The notes below the pieces were generated by a model that was not told the origin of the DNA, did not search any database, and saw nothing but the letters and a program-made list of their open reading frames with translations. A stretch of DNA of 33,275 nucleotides from CAZNLS01 sp964573895 (GTDB lineage Bacteria > Acidobacteriota > Aminicenantia > UBA2199): the NCBI GenBank assembly GCA_964573895.1, contig CAZNLS010000016.1, positions 1 to 33,275 of the forward strand, read 5' to 3'. Numbering within the stretch: position 1 is the first letter of the stretch; each line of letters begins with the position of its first letter. This document shows, in pieces, positions 1 through 8,211 of the stretch. Both the position numbers and the translations under genes were made by a program.

Positions 1-423
1 GATTCGGTGATTAGTGTAAATTTAAAGGGATATTTTAATTATAATAAAGCTGCTGCAGAAATTTTTATGAAGCAGAAAAGTGGAAAAATTGTCAATATTT
101 CCTCAATAAACGGCTTGAGGGGGAAATTTGGGCAAACAAATTATTCAGCTTCTAAAGGCGGTGAGATTGCTATGAGTAAGGCGTTGGCAAGAGAGCTTGG
201 GAAATTTAATGTCAACGTTAATGTTGTTGCCCCGGGAATGGTTATGACCGAGATGGCAAAAAGTATTCCACCTGAATTTTTAAATAAAGCAGTCGATGAA
301 ACGGTTCTCGGAAGGATATCCACTCCCGAAGAGTGTGCGGATTTAATTGTTTTTTTATGTTCCGAAAAGGCCCGCCATATAACCGGTGAAGTAATTAAAA
401 TTGACGGCGGCCAATACATATAG
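1..423 (+). CDS. Short-chain dehydrogenase/reductase (SDR), 3' part, truncated by window edge
   Basis: This is the C-terminal part (about 140 residues) of a classical SDR. The frame is open from base 1, and codons 1-3 read Asp-Ser-Val before the typical Val-Asn-Leu-Lys-Gly segment, so the gene begins upstream and the GTG at 7 is not a start. Visible features are the catalytic serine in N-I-S-S, the Tyr-x-x-x-Lys pair in YSASK, the P-G-M-V segment after it, and the usual I-D-G-G C-terminal signature. The NAD(P)-binding glycine motif lies outside the window. The stop codon overlaps the Shine-Dalgarno site of the next gene, a thiolase, so they are co-transcribed. The likely role is oxidation of a 3-hydroxyacyl-CoA before thiolysis. 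An SDR-thiolase-DUF35 series resembles the benzylsuccinate (bbs) beta-oxidation genes, but the substrate is inferred only. Confidence 0.85.
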   Translation, partial: DSVISVNLKGYFNYNKAAAEIFMKQKSGKIVNISSINGLRGKFGQTNYSASKGGEIAMSKALARELGKFNVNVNVVAPGMVMTEMAKSIPPEFLNKAVDETVLGRISTPEECADLIVFLCSEKARHITGEVIKIDGGQYI

Positions 424-433
424 GAGATAGAGA

Positions 434-1588
434 ATGAGTAAAGTCGGGATCATTGGGATCGGGCACGGCGTTTTTGGAAGGCGAAGCGATGCAACAGTAC
501 AGGAGCTTGCTTTTGAAGCTTTTAAACTTGCACTGGATGATTCCGGACTTGAACGGAATCAAATAGATGCTTCAATTATAGGATCAGTTCCTGAATATCA
601 TAAACAGCGGTCACTTCCGGGTGTTGTCCAGGAGTATTTAGGACTAAATCCAAAACCTGTGTGGTTAACTGAAGCTGCCTGTGCATCCGGTAGTGCGGCA
701 ATGAGAACAGCCTGGATGTCAATCCTTACCGGTATTCATGATGTCGTGGCAGTTATCGGATGTCAGAAGATGACTGAATTATCAACTCCTGAGATCCTTG
801 CACTTATGGGCAGAGTTGGAGAAGTCCAGTGGGAATCAGTTTTCGGCACAACATTTCCCGCCTATTATGCCATGTTTGCTCAACGCCATATGTATGAATT
901 CGGTACAACAAGAAAACAGCTCTTGGAAGTTGCAGTAAAAAATCATTTTTACGGGTCAAAAAACTCTAAAGCTCTGTTCCAAAAGCCGATTACAATGGAA
1001 AAGGCCCTGGCCTCTGATGATGTTGCCAGCCCCCTCCAGGTTTATGACTGTTGTGCCAATGCGGATGGTGCAGCCTGTATTATCCTTGCAAAGGAAGAAA
1101 TCGCAAAAGAGATCTGTAAAAAACCGGTATGGCTTGAAGGGATGGGCTCTGCGACCGCAAGCATGTCGGTTTTGAGAAGACCGAACCTTGTAGGGTTACA
1201 AAGTGCCGAACAGGCAGGAAATGAGGCCTACAAAATGGCCGGTATAGGTCCGGATGATATAAAAGTTGCCCAGGTTCACGACTGTTTTTCAGTGGCTGAA
1301 ATACTTGCCTATGAAGATCTGGGATTCTGTAAAAAAGGTAGAGGCGGTAATTTTGTTGAAGAACACGAAACCTATATAGGTGGAAAAGTTGCGGTGAATG
1401 TTGACGGAGGTCTTAAAGCAAAGGGTCACCCGATAGGGGCAACAGGAGTTTCTCAAACATATGAAATAGCGAAACAGCTTCGTGGTGAAGCCGGAGAGCG
1501 CCAGGTACCCGGAGCCGATATAGGTTTAACTCATAATGTCGGCGGGATCGGTCAGTATTGTTTTGTCCAAATTCTTAGGAGGGATTAA
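434..1588 (+). CDS. SCP2-type thiolase (acetyl-CoA acetyltransferase-like)
   Basis: This 384-residue protein has the full set of thiolase landmarks: the nucleophilic Cys83 in A-A-C-A-S-G-S, the H-D-C-F-S segment in the last third, and G-H-P-I-G-A-T-G near the C-terminus followed by N-V-G-G. The lack of a classical C-x-G-G-G-x-G end and the presence of HDCF place it in the SCP-x/non-decarboxylating SCP2 thiolase group. These commonly pair with a DUF35 protein, and such a protein is encoded two bases downstream. The start at 434 follows an AGGAG that overlaps the stop of the upstream SDR. By analogy with the BbsA-BbsB (DUF35 plus thiolase) pair of anaerobic toluene degradation, it may cleave a beta-keto aryl or dicarboxylic acyl-CoA. 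The substrate cannot be read from sequence. Confidence 0.88.
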   Translation: MSKVGIIGIGHGVFGRRSDATVQELAFEAFKLALDDSGLERNQIDASIIGSVPEYHKQRSLPGVVQEYLGLNPKPVWLTEAACASGSAAMRTAWMSILTGIHDVVAVIGCQKMTELSTPEILALMGRVGEVQWESVFGTTFPAYYAMFAQRHMYEFGTTRKQLLEVAVKNHFYGSKNSKALFQKPITMEKALASDDVASPLQVYDCCANADGAACIILAKEEIAKEICKKPVWLEGMGSATASMSVLRRPNLVGLQSAEQAGNEAYKMAGIGPDDIKVAQVHDCFSVAEILAYEDLGFCKKGRGGNFVEEHETYIGGKVAVNVDGGLKAKGHPIGATGVSQTYEIAKQLRGEAGERQVPGADIGLTHNVGGIGQYCFVQILRRD

Positions 1589-1590
1589 CC

Positions 1591-2049
1591 ATGTTTAAAT
1601 GGTTTGGTAAAGTTAATTTTTCACCTTATACAAAAGTTTCCGAATTTGCACGTTACCTTAAAGACGGTTATATTATGGGCTCAAAATGTAATAAATGCGG
1701 AACAAAATCATTTCCTCCCAGAGCTGATTGTGAAATCTGTCTTAGTAGTGAATTTGAATTTATTGAATTCAGCGGAAGGGGGACTTTACATACTTTTAGT
1801 AAAATAATAGCCGCTCCCACCGGTTTCGAAGAATCGGCACCTTATACGGTTGGATTAGTTGATCTTGAAGAAGGTGGAAGAGCCTTAGCGTGGATAGGAG
1901 ATTCTATTGATGAAACTGAGATAAAAATAGGAATGGAATTACAGGTTGTTCCGCGTATTTTGGAAGAGAGTGAAGAAATTAAAGTTTTTTACAGCCTGGA
2001 AAAACCTGGTACAAAATGGTCGAAAGTACCTAAAAAAAAATTAGTTTGA
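1591..2049 (+). CDS. DUF35 zinc-ribbon/OB-fold protein, thiolase partner
   Basis: A 152-residue protein of the DUF35 family. It has an N-terminal helical segment, a rubredoxin-like zinc ribbon with C33-x2-C36 and C47-x2-C50, then an OB-fold domain of about 90 residues. Members are usually encoded next to SCP2-type thiolases and form complexes with them; BbsA of benzylsuccinate degradation is one example. Its gene lies immediately after the thiolase, and its Shine-Dalgarno sequence (AGGAGGG) sits inside the last thiolase codons, pointing to translational coupling. It is probably a structural or CoA-binding subunit of the thiolase complex with no redox function of its own. Confidence 0.85.
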   Translation: MFKWFGKVNFSPYTKVSEFARYLKDGYIMGSKCNKCGTKSFPPRADCEICLSSEFEFIEFSGRGTLHTFSKIIAAPTGFEESAPYTVGLVDLEEGGRALAWIGDSIDETEIKIGMELQVVPRILEESEEIKVFYSLEKPGTKWSKVPKKKLV

Positions 2050-2079
2050 ATAAATTCGGTATCAACATGTGAGGTAAGA

Positions 2080-3294
2080 ATGAGTAAAGTTAAATATATG
2101 TTCCAAAAAGCCAGAATCCCATATGGTACATGGGGAAGCAGTTTTTTTCCTGCATGGCAGAGGTCAGCTCTTTCCGAAGTAAATATCGGACAGTTTGCCG
2201 GAGAGGCAATGGCGAAAATACTAAATGATAAAGGAGTAAGAAAAAGTCTGCTTGATTATCTTGTGATAGGTTCCACGATCCCATGGCATTGGAAGTTCTG
2301 GACAGCAACTATGGTTTCAAGCTGTCTGGGCCGCCGTCTTCCCGGTTTTCATATTGAACAGGCTTGCGCTACCGGTCTTCAGGCAACATTGCTGGCAGCT
2401 GCCGAAGTAGAGAGCGGCAGTAATGAGATCGTTGGCACTTTAACCTTTGACCGTACAAGTGATTCACCTGTCGGAGTGTTTCCTGAACGCAGAAGTTACA
2501 GGAGAACAATGGCTCTGAGTGATGTCTGGGATAACTTCGGATTTGATCCGTCTACAGGAAAGTCCATGCTTACAACAGCCGGGAATACAGGGAGAAAATA
2601 TAAATTGGACCGGCGCGAGGTTGATGAACTTGCTTTTTATCGTCATCAACAATATTTCGATACAATGTCTACAGATTTTTTTAATGATATTTTGTATGAA
2701 TTTACAATTTTGAACAACCAGGGAAGGATACTTGGAAAAGTTGATCAGGATATTGGTGTCAGGCGATTATCTCTTTCCGATCTGAGTCAACTCCCGGAAT
2801 TGGAAACCTGTATAACATCAGGAAGTCAAACTCATGCATCCGACGGGATGGCTGCGCTCCTTGTGACCAGCATGGAAAGAGTCCCTGAAGTAAGCAAACA
2901 TCCTGAAATAGACATCCGGTTTGTTGCTAAAAGCGAATTCAGGACTTTGCCTGCACTAATGCCTGAAGCTCCATGTTTTGCTGTAAAAAAAATATTGGAA
3001 AAAACAGGCCTTAAAATGGATGATATGTCAGTTGTCAAAAATCATAACCCGTTTGCCCTGAATGATGTGGTATTTGCCAAATTGATGAATTATGACTGGC
3101 GCAAAATGAATAAAAGCGGATCTCCTCTGGTATGGGGGCATCCGCAGGGTCCGACCCTTACCAGGGTATTAATTGAGGCCTTGGAAGAGGCTGTTGACCT
3201 TGGAGGGGGTTATGTTTTAATTTTTGGATGTGCTGCAGGAGATGTGGGAATTGCAGCAATTCTTGAAGTAAATGAGACCGGGAGTTCAAAATGA
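2080..3294 (+). CDS. Divergent thiolase-family protein
   Basis: A 404-residue thiolase homologue. The nucleophile is predicted to be Cys96 (Q-A-C-A-T-G). The His loop appears as N-H-N-P-F-A, and G-H-P-Q-G-P (His354) provides the second catalytic histidine. The last loop, normally C-x-G-G-G-x-G, reads C-A-A-G-D-V-G, so the C-terminal cysteine is kept but the glycine pattern is changed. This variation suggests an unusual acyl chain. The stop overlaps the ATG of the fused dehydrogenase/hydratase by four bases, so the two are translationally coupled and probably form a trifunctional-type beta-oxidation unit, as FadA and FadB do. Two thiolases in one operon suggest two successive chain-shortening steps or two substrates. 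Confidence 0.82.
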   Translation: MSKVKYMFQKARIPYGTWGSSFFPAWQRSALSEVNIGQFAGEAMAKILNDKGVRKSLLDYLVIGSTIPWHWKFWTATMVSSCLGRRLPGFHIEQACATGLQATLLAAAEVESGSNEIVGTLTFDRTSDSPVGVFPERRSYRRTMALSDVWDNFGFDPSTGKSMLTTAGNTGRKYKLDRREVDELAFYRHQQYFDTMSTDFFNDILYEFTILNNQGRILGKVDQDIGVRRLSLSDLSQLPELETCITSGSQTHASDGMAALLVTSMERVPEVSKHPEIDIRFVAKSEFRTLPALMPEAPCFAVKKILEKTGLKMDDMSVVKNHNPFALNDVVFAKLMNYDWRKMNKSGSPLVWGHPQGPTLTRVLIEALEEAVDLGGGYVLIFGCAAGDVGIAAILEVNETGSSK

Positions 3295-5381
3295 ACGAAA
3301 GAATGAGATCAACGACACTTTCAACACTGGATATGGGTGATACTATTGATATTTTCAAAAAAGGGCAGCTGCCGGTAAATGTAAATGAGCTTGTGGATCA
3401 ATTGTTCGGGCCGCCGGGAAAAAGAGGTTCATTGGTTATTTCAGGAGCTAATGGAATAGTAGGGGCCGGCAAAGCGATGCAATTGGGATCAAGGCTTGAA
3501 CAATTTAATGTCCCGGTAATAGCTCTCGACTTTCCCGGAGTTTCAAATGGTATAAACAGGCAATATCCAGGCCTGGCCCGGGTATTCGGATATTCCGGAG
3601 CTTCAAAAATAATGAGCAATATTATTTCCCTCAATTATGATGGTTCGACACTTCCTCAGGCATTAAAAAAATTTAATCCGGGGTTTCTGCTTGAAGCAAT
3701 TCCGGAAATTCTAGATATAAAAAAAAATCATTACAAACTTTTTATGAAAGAATTTCCGGGAATTGGAATAAAGTCAGTTACTTCAGGGTTCCCTTCCGAG
3801 CAGCTTGGAGTCGGAATTGCACATCCGGCATTTCCTCATGAAATAAATAAGGTTTTTGAAATCGTAGAGAAAAAGACTTCGGATTTTACACGGCTTTTAT
3901 TTGCATTGGGTCTGATCCCTGTTCCGGTAGGGGACCAGTGGTCATTTGTTCTTGATGTCCTGTTCTGTGGTTTAACTCTTTCCGGAATTCGTTATCATGA
4001 GTACAGCAATATGCCGTTTTGGAAAATTGATAAATTTATTCGTAAACATTTCGGCCCCAATCCTTTCAGGGCTCACGATGTTATTGGAGCAAAGGGAGCT
4101 AATTTCCTAACCTGGTCATGCCTGTTTCATCTGGCAGAAAATTACGGGAATCTTTTTAAACCCGGCTCACTTCTTGAAAATAGAAAAATTAGCGGATTGA
4201 ACTGGTATCCTCCAAATCACTTCCGCCCGGTTGTAGACTGGAATCTACCGAGTGAAGCTGAAAATGAATTTAAAGTACGTATATTTGGACCGTTGGCACA
4301 AATGACAAGTCTATTATTACATGAACAAAGATCACATCCGGCCCATATCAATGCGATAGGTGAATTATGTGCCCAATTCCGGAAAGGAATTCTTGCTAAG
4401 ATCAGAGAAATCGGTGTATCTGAGACAATCGGAATTGTTGAAGAGTTTCAAAAATTAATGCCCGAAATTTCAGCTGAGTGCTGGTTTCCGGAAGAATTTG
4501 AAAAAATTGAGAATCCTGAATGGCAGCAGTTGTATGTCAATGGTGAACACAATGGATCAGTAGGCGTCATCACCGTCAGCAGGGAGAGTTACAACAGCGA
4601 TGTTGATATTGAACTGAACAGAGCATTTGACTGGCTTAAATCAGAAAATATAAAACGTGTAATTCTTTGTGGTGATTTTCACCTCTCAACGCAGATGGTT
4701 GGGGCTGATACAAATGAATTCTTTCCCGCCCTTGAGGATAGAGAGAAGGGATTTATGATTGCCAGGTCCTGGTCTGAAACTGCTCGCAGACTATATAATG
4801 ATTTTGAAGTATCAGTCGGTTTTATTAATGGGAAAAGGTGCCTTGGGGGCTTCCTGGAATTATTAATGCACTGTCATTTTCTGGTATCAACCGATGATGC
4901 CTTGATCGGAATGCCTGAGGTAACACTACCTGTCGTTCCCGGCATGGAAGGGTGTCACTGGCCCTTTCGCAGAACGGATAAAAGGCAATGGGCAAAGCTG
5001 CTAAAATTACTGCTGGAGGGAACTTTTATCAAAGGAAAGGATGCCCGGGGCTGGTTAACCGACTTCAGCGGTCCTCTTGAAGATTCACTTAAGATTATCT
5101 GGAAATTGGCAACTGGCGGAGATCACAAGATCATTTTTCGAAAAGTTCAGACTTCCGGTTTGGAATTGAGATCCCCTGAGACAGGCATGCTTGCTCAGAC
5201 CGGTGATAAAAATATGGAAGCCGGAAGAGCAGCTATAGTCAAATGTATAGTTGAATCATGCCGGGCTACTCTCTCCAAAGCAATCGATATTCAGGCAGAA
5301 CATTCAGCAGATTTCATGATCACTGATTTTTGCCGTGAAGGAGCAATAGGAGTTGATTATAATAAAACAATGCTTGTTTAA
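3291..5381 (+). CDS. Fused 3-hydroxyacyl-CoA dehydrogenase / enoyl-CoA hydratase (reversed domain order)
   Basis: A 696-residue bifunctional beta-oxidation protein with dehydrogenase first and crotonase second, the opposite of E. coli FadB but as in FadN-type proteins. The Rossmann domain spans about 45-235; its glycine motif is G52-A-N-G-I-V-G instead of the usual GxGxxG. His178 and Glu190, twelve residues apart, match the catalytic His/Glu dyad, although the usual H-F-F-N-P reads H-P-A-F-P. A dehydrogenase C-terminal region follows (about 240-400). The crotonase domain covers about 420-650; Glu523 (G-G-F-L-E) and Glu543 (G-M-P-E) match the two catalytic glutamates, so both activities look intact. 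Its ATG overlaps the upstream thiolase stop. It ends four bases from the stop of the convergent ykvI-like gene. Confidence 0.85.
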   Translation: MNERMRSTTLSTLDMGDTIDIFKKGQLPVNVNELVDQLFGPPGKRGSLVISGANGIVGAGKAMQLGSRLEQFNVPVIALDFPGVSNGINRQYPGLARVFGYSGASKIMSNIISLNYDGSTLPQALKKFNPGFLLEAIPEILDIKKNHYKLFMKEFPGIGIKSVTSGFPSEQLGVGIAHPAFPHEINKVFEIVEKKTSDFTRLLFALGLIPVPVGDQWSFVLDVLFCGLTLSGIRYHEYSNMPFWKIDKFIRKHFGPNPFRAHDVIGAKGANFLTWSCLFHLAENYGNLFKPGSLLENRKISGLNWYPPNHFRPVVDWNLPSEAENEFKVRIFGPLAQMTSLLLHEQRSHPAHINAIGELCAQFRKGILAKIREIGVSETIGIVEEFQKLMPEISAECWFPEEFEKIENPEWQQLYVNGEHNGSVGVITVSRESYNSDVDIELNRAFDWLKSENIKRVILCGDFHLSTQMVGADTNEFFPALEDREKGFMIARSWSETARRLYNDFEVSVGFINGKRCLGGFLELLMHCHFLVSTDDALIGMPEVTLPVVPGMEGCHWPFRRTDKRQWAKLLKLLLEGTFIKGKDARGWLTDFSGPLEDSLKIIWKLATGGDHKIIFRKVQTSGLELRSPETGMLAQTGDKNMEAGRAAIVKCIVESCRATLSKAIDIQAEHSADFMITDFCREGAIGVDYNKTMLV

Positions 5382-5385
5382 AAAT

Positions 5386-6531
5386 TTATAAATTTTCCTG
5401 ATCGGATTGAGTTTTTAATTTTCGGGCTCTCCTGATTTTTAAGGGAGCAAGGATCAATATAGGTATTATATTTAGAAATATAGCAAAAAATCCTAAAGAA
5501 CCGTAACCTTTCGCGACAATAGCTGTTAATCCGAACATTGATATGCCTGTAGCAAAAGCTATAATCATAATACTGACAGCTGCCCTTTTTATTTTTACAA
5601 TCTGAAAGATACCCGATCCATTTTTCCATGAAACCTCAAATCTTTTAACTACTCCGAATATAAGATTAACACCTGTTGAAATAAGAGCAAAGAAAAGGAT
5701 AAATGAATACAAAAAATAGAGCGATGGAATATTAAGTTTGGTTGTTACAAAATAGACCGGCAGGCTTTCTTTATTTATTTCAGGGAAAAAACCCAGTAGC
5801 ATAATACAGACCAGCACGAGCATTACTCCATTTAGTAAAAAGCCAAAAAAGGCAGCTTGAAAACAACTTTTTCTAGTTTTCAGATTTTCTGATACAGATA
5901 TAACAGGAGCTATTATTACGGATTGAAATGCACCGTACAATAGAGCCATCCAGAAAATGTGGCCAATTCCTGCAGTAGTTATTTTCCTGCTAACAATGTT
6001 TTCTAAATTTCCCGCACCTGATCTTATACCCAAAAAAGTAATAATTAATAATGATATTATAATAAACAGTGACATAAAAACAGAAGCCTTCCTGACCAGT
6101 CCGGATCCGAAAATTGTAAAAATGAGAAGTATTGCACTTATCAATACTACTGCAAGGGGGTATGGGATATTCAGAGGTCGGTCTATCAGATCAGCAGCAC
6201 CCGCTATTGCAACACTGGCTCCCAGAAGGGTAGCATAAATATAAAGAATATCCCATAAATTGGCGAATATTTTTTGATAGGGATGATAAAATTTGTTAAA
6301 AAAATTTTTATAATCATTTACCTTATATATCCTGGCAAGATCCATCCCTAAATAGAGCACAATAGCCATAATAGACATTGAAAAAAGTCCGATCCAGATA
6401 GAATTCCAGCCGAACTGGACAAAAAAATTTACTTCCTGCCTGCCGGTGGCAAAACCTGCCCCTGCATGGGAGCCGAACCAGACTGCAGCAACACCAAATG
6501 CGGAAGGCAATAGTATCTTTTTCTTTTTCAT
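5386..6531 (-). CDS. YkvI-like polytopic membrane protein (putative transporter)
   Basis: A 381-residue, very hydrophobic protein with roughly ten to eleven predicted transmembrane segments and a short lysine-rich N-terminus. The first membrane segment contains G-S-H-A-G-A-G-F-A-T-G-R-Q, a glycine-rich unwound-helix motif I associate with the YkvI family of the APC (amino acid-polyamine-cation) superfamily. The substrate of that family is not established. It is the last gene of the minus-strand beta-oxidation operon, 26 bases after the crotonase gene, so uptake of an organic acid or export of a fermentation product is a reasonable guess and no more. It lacks a signal peptide and soluble domains. 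Confidence 0.72.
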   Translation of the reverse strand: MKKKKILLPSAFGVAAVWFGSHAGAGFATGRQEVNFFVQFGWNSIWIGLFSMSIMAIVLYLGMDLARIYKVNDYKNFFNKFYHPYQKIFANLWDILYIYATLLGASVAIAGAADLIDRPLNIPYPLAVVLISAILLIFTIFGSGLVRKASVFMSLFIIISLLIITFLGIRSGAGNLENIVSRKITTAGIGHIFWMALLYGAFQSVIIAPVISVSENLKTRKSCFQAAFFGFLLNGVMLVLVCIMLLGFFPEINKESLPVYFVTTKLNIPSLYFLYSFILFFALISTGVNLIFGVVKRFEVSWKNGSGIFQIVKIKRAAVSIMIIAFATGISMFGLTAIVAKGYGSLGFFAIFLNIIPILILAPLKIRRARKLKTQSDQENL

Positions 6532-6557
6532 AAAGGTATATTATTCTGCATCTTCCT

Positions 6558-7340
6558 CTATTTCCCGGTATATTCAGGCTTACGTTTTTCCAGAAATGAT
6601 GTGACTCCTTCAGATTTATCACCTGTTCCGCATGCCAATGCATGAAGATAGGATTCATGAGCCATACTCTCTGCCATTGATCCTTCTCCGAATCGGAGGA
6701 GTGATTCCTTTGCATATTGAAGGGCAAGTTTCGGCCTTTCAATTAGAACCGCAGCCAGATCATCAACTGATTTATTAAGATCCTCTGCAGGAACAACTCT
6801 GTTTACCAGACCTATTGCCAGAGCTTCCGAAGCATTGACAGGTTCACCGGTGAGTATCATTTCCATAGCACGGCCGATTCCAACCAATCTGGGAAGCCTG
6901 TAAGTTCCCCCGGCTCCTGGTGTAATTGCAAGTTTGACTTCCGGCTGTCCCATTTTAGCCTTATCTGAAGCTATTCTGAAAGTGCACGCCATGGCAAGCT
7001 CAAGACCTGTTCCCAGTGCCCACCCGTTAATTGCTGCAATTGAAGGGATTTCCAATTGTTCAATCCTGGTATAAACCTCCTGTCTGCGCCTGGTATCAAG
7101 TCTGCCCGAAATTGAATCCCTTTTCTCTAATTCAAGAATATCTGCACCTGCAACAAATGCTCTGTCACCTGAACCGGTCAGTACCAGAACCCTGAGACCA
7201 TCATCTGACTGAACATTATTAAGGGCTAGATCAATCTCCTCAACAGTGGCATTATTGACTGCATTTCTTTTATCAGGTCTGTTAATGATCAGTCTGGCAA
7301 TTTCGCCACTCTTTTCGAACAATATATTTTTGAAATTCAT
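6558..7340 (-). CDS. crt: Enoyl-CoA hydratase (crotonase)
   Basis: A 260-residue single-domain crotonase of normal length. The oxyanion-hole segment A-F-V-A-G-A-D and the two catalytic glutamates (in G-T-G-L-E-L-A and G-Q-P-E-V) are present, followed by T-P-G-A-G-G-T-Y-R-L as in short-chain hydratases. It should hydrate crotonyl-CoA or a similar enoyl-CoA to the 3-hydroxyacyl-CoA used by the upstream-encoded dehydrogenase. Its ATG overlaps the dehydrogenase stop by four bases and is preceded by GAAGGGA, so the pair is translationally coupled. Confidence 0.9.
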   Translation of the reverse strand: MNFKNILFEKSGEIARLIINRPDKRNAVNNATVEEIDLALNNVQSDDGLRVLVLTGSGDRAFVAGADILELEKRDSISGRLDTRRRQEVYTRIEQLEIPSIAAINGWALGTGLELAMACTFRIASDKAKMGQPEVKLAITPGAGGTYRLPRLVGIGRAMEMILTGEPVNASEALAIGLVNRVVPAEDLNKSVDDLAAVLIERPKLALQYAKESLLRFGEGSMAESMAHESYLHALACGTGDKSEGVTSFLEKRKPEYTGK

Positions 7341-8200
7341 TTGTTCCCTTCATAATTATAAAATCCCATGCCGGTTTTTCTCCCCAGTTTTCCCTGTTCA
7401 ATCATTCTGTCTATTAGTTCAGGATATTGGTATCTGGGATCATTAAGAACTTTGCAAAGGGTTTCCATTTTTGCTTTATGAACATCAAGCCCGATAAAAT
7501 CAATTAGCTGCAATGGACCCATAGGGTGATTGGCACCGAGTTTCATGGCTTTATCAATATCTGAAGGCTCTGCAACACCTGATTCAACCATCCATGTTGC
7601 TTCATTTAAGAGTTGACCCAGAATCCTACTAACGATACCTGCCGGAGCTTCCCTTTTGCATACTACAGGATCCTTCCCCAATTGTAACGCAAACTGCTCT
7701 GCAACTTTTAATGTCTCCCGGGAAGTTTTTTCCCCGGGCATTATTTCAACAAGTTTCATAATGAAGGCAGGATTAAAAAAATGTATTTGTACCACTTTAT
7801 CAGGACGCTTTGTAACTGTAGCCATTGAACTTATTGAAAGAGAAGTAGTATTTGTTGCAAAAATAGTATCAGATGGAGCTATCGTATCGAGTTTAGCAAA
7901 TATCTTTTTTTTTAGTTCCAGGTTTTCACTTACACTCTCAATTACTATATCAACATCACCTGAAGATGAAAGATCTCCTGAAACAGATATCCTGGAGAGA
8001 ATTTCATCTTTTTGTGCATTGGATATTTTTTCTTTTTCTACTCTTTTTGATAATCCTTTATCAATTCGCAAATAGCCCTTTTCTGCAAGTTCAAGTGAAG
8101 CATCTGTGATAATGACCTCAATTCCATTCTGTGCACAAAGTAGCCCGATACCAGTCCCCATTGTTCCTGAACCAACGATCAGGACTTTTCTTATTTTCAT
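7337..8200 (-). CDS. hbd: 3-hydroxybutyryl-CoA dehydrogenase
   Basis: A 287-residue protein, the usual length for single-domain 3-hydroxyacyl-CoA dehydrogenases. It has the NAD(H) motif G-S-G-T-M-G near residue 10, N-T-T-S-L-S in the substrate loop, and the catalytic H-F-F-N-P with the partner Glu in L-V-E twelve residues later. The C-terminal helical domain ends with the typical K-x-G-x-G-F-Y-N-Y. It oxidises 3-hydroxyacyl-CoA to acetoacetyl-CoA or an analogue. A clear AGGAGG precedes the start. It lies between the thiolase (12 bases upstream) and the overlapping crotonase gene, a typical butyrate/crotonate beta-oxidation order. Confidence 0.92.
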   Translation of the reverse strand: MKIRKVLIVGSGTMGTGIGLLCAQNGIEVIITDASLELAEKGYLRIDKGLSKRVEKEKISNAQKDEILSRISVSGDLSSSGDVDIVIESVSENLELKKKIFAKLDTIAPSDTIFATNTTSLSISSMATVTKRPDKVVQIHFFNPAFIMKLVEIMPGEKTSRETLKVAEQFALQLGKDPVVCKREAPAGIVSRILGQLLNEATWMVESGVAEPSDIDKAMKLGANHPMGPLQLIDFIGLDVHKAKMETLCKVLNDPRYQYPELIDRMIEQGKLGRKTGMGFYNYEGNK

Positions 8201-8211
8201 GTTGATACCTC

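Noticed and set aside
5381..5396. 16-bp A/T palindrome AAAATTTATAAATTTT between convergent genes as a terminator
   Set aside because: The stem has no G-C pairs and no usable loop, and such palindromes are common in AT-rich DNA. It does not support a terminator call.
6323..6742. 139-residue minus-strand frame overlapping crt and ykvI
   Set aside because: It runs out of frame across two well-supported genes, has no ribosome site and no recognisable domain.
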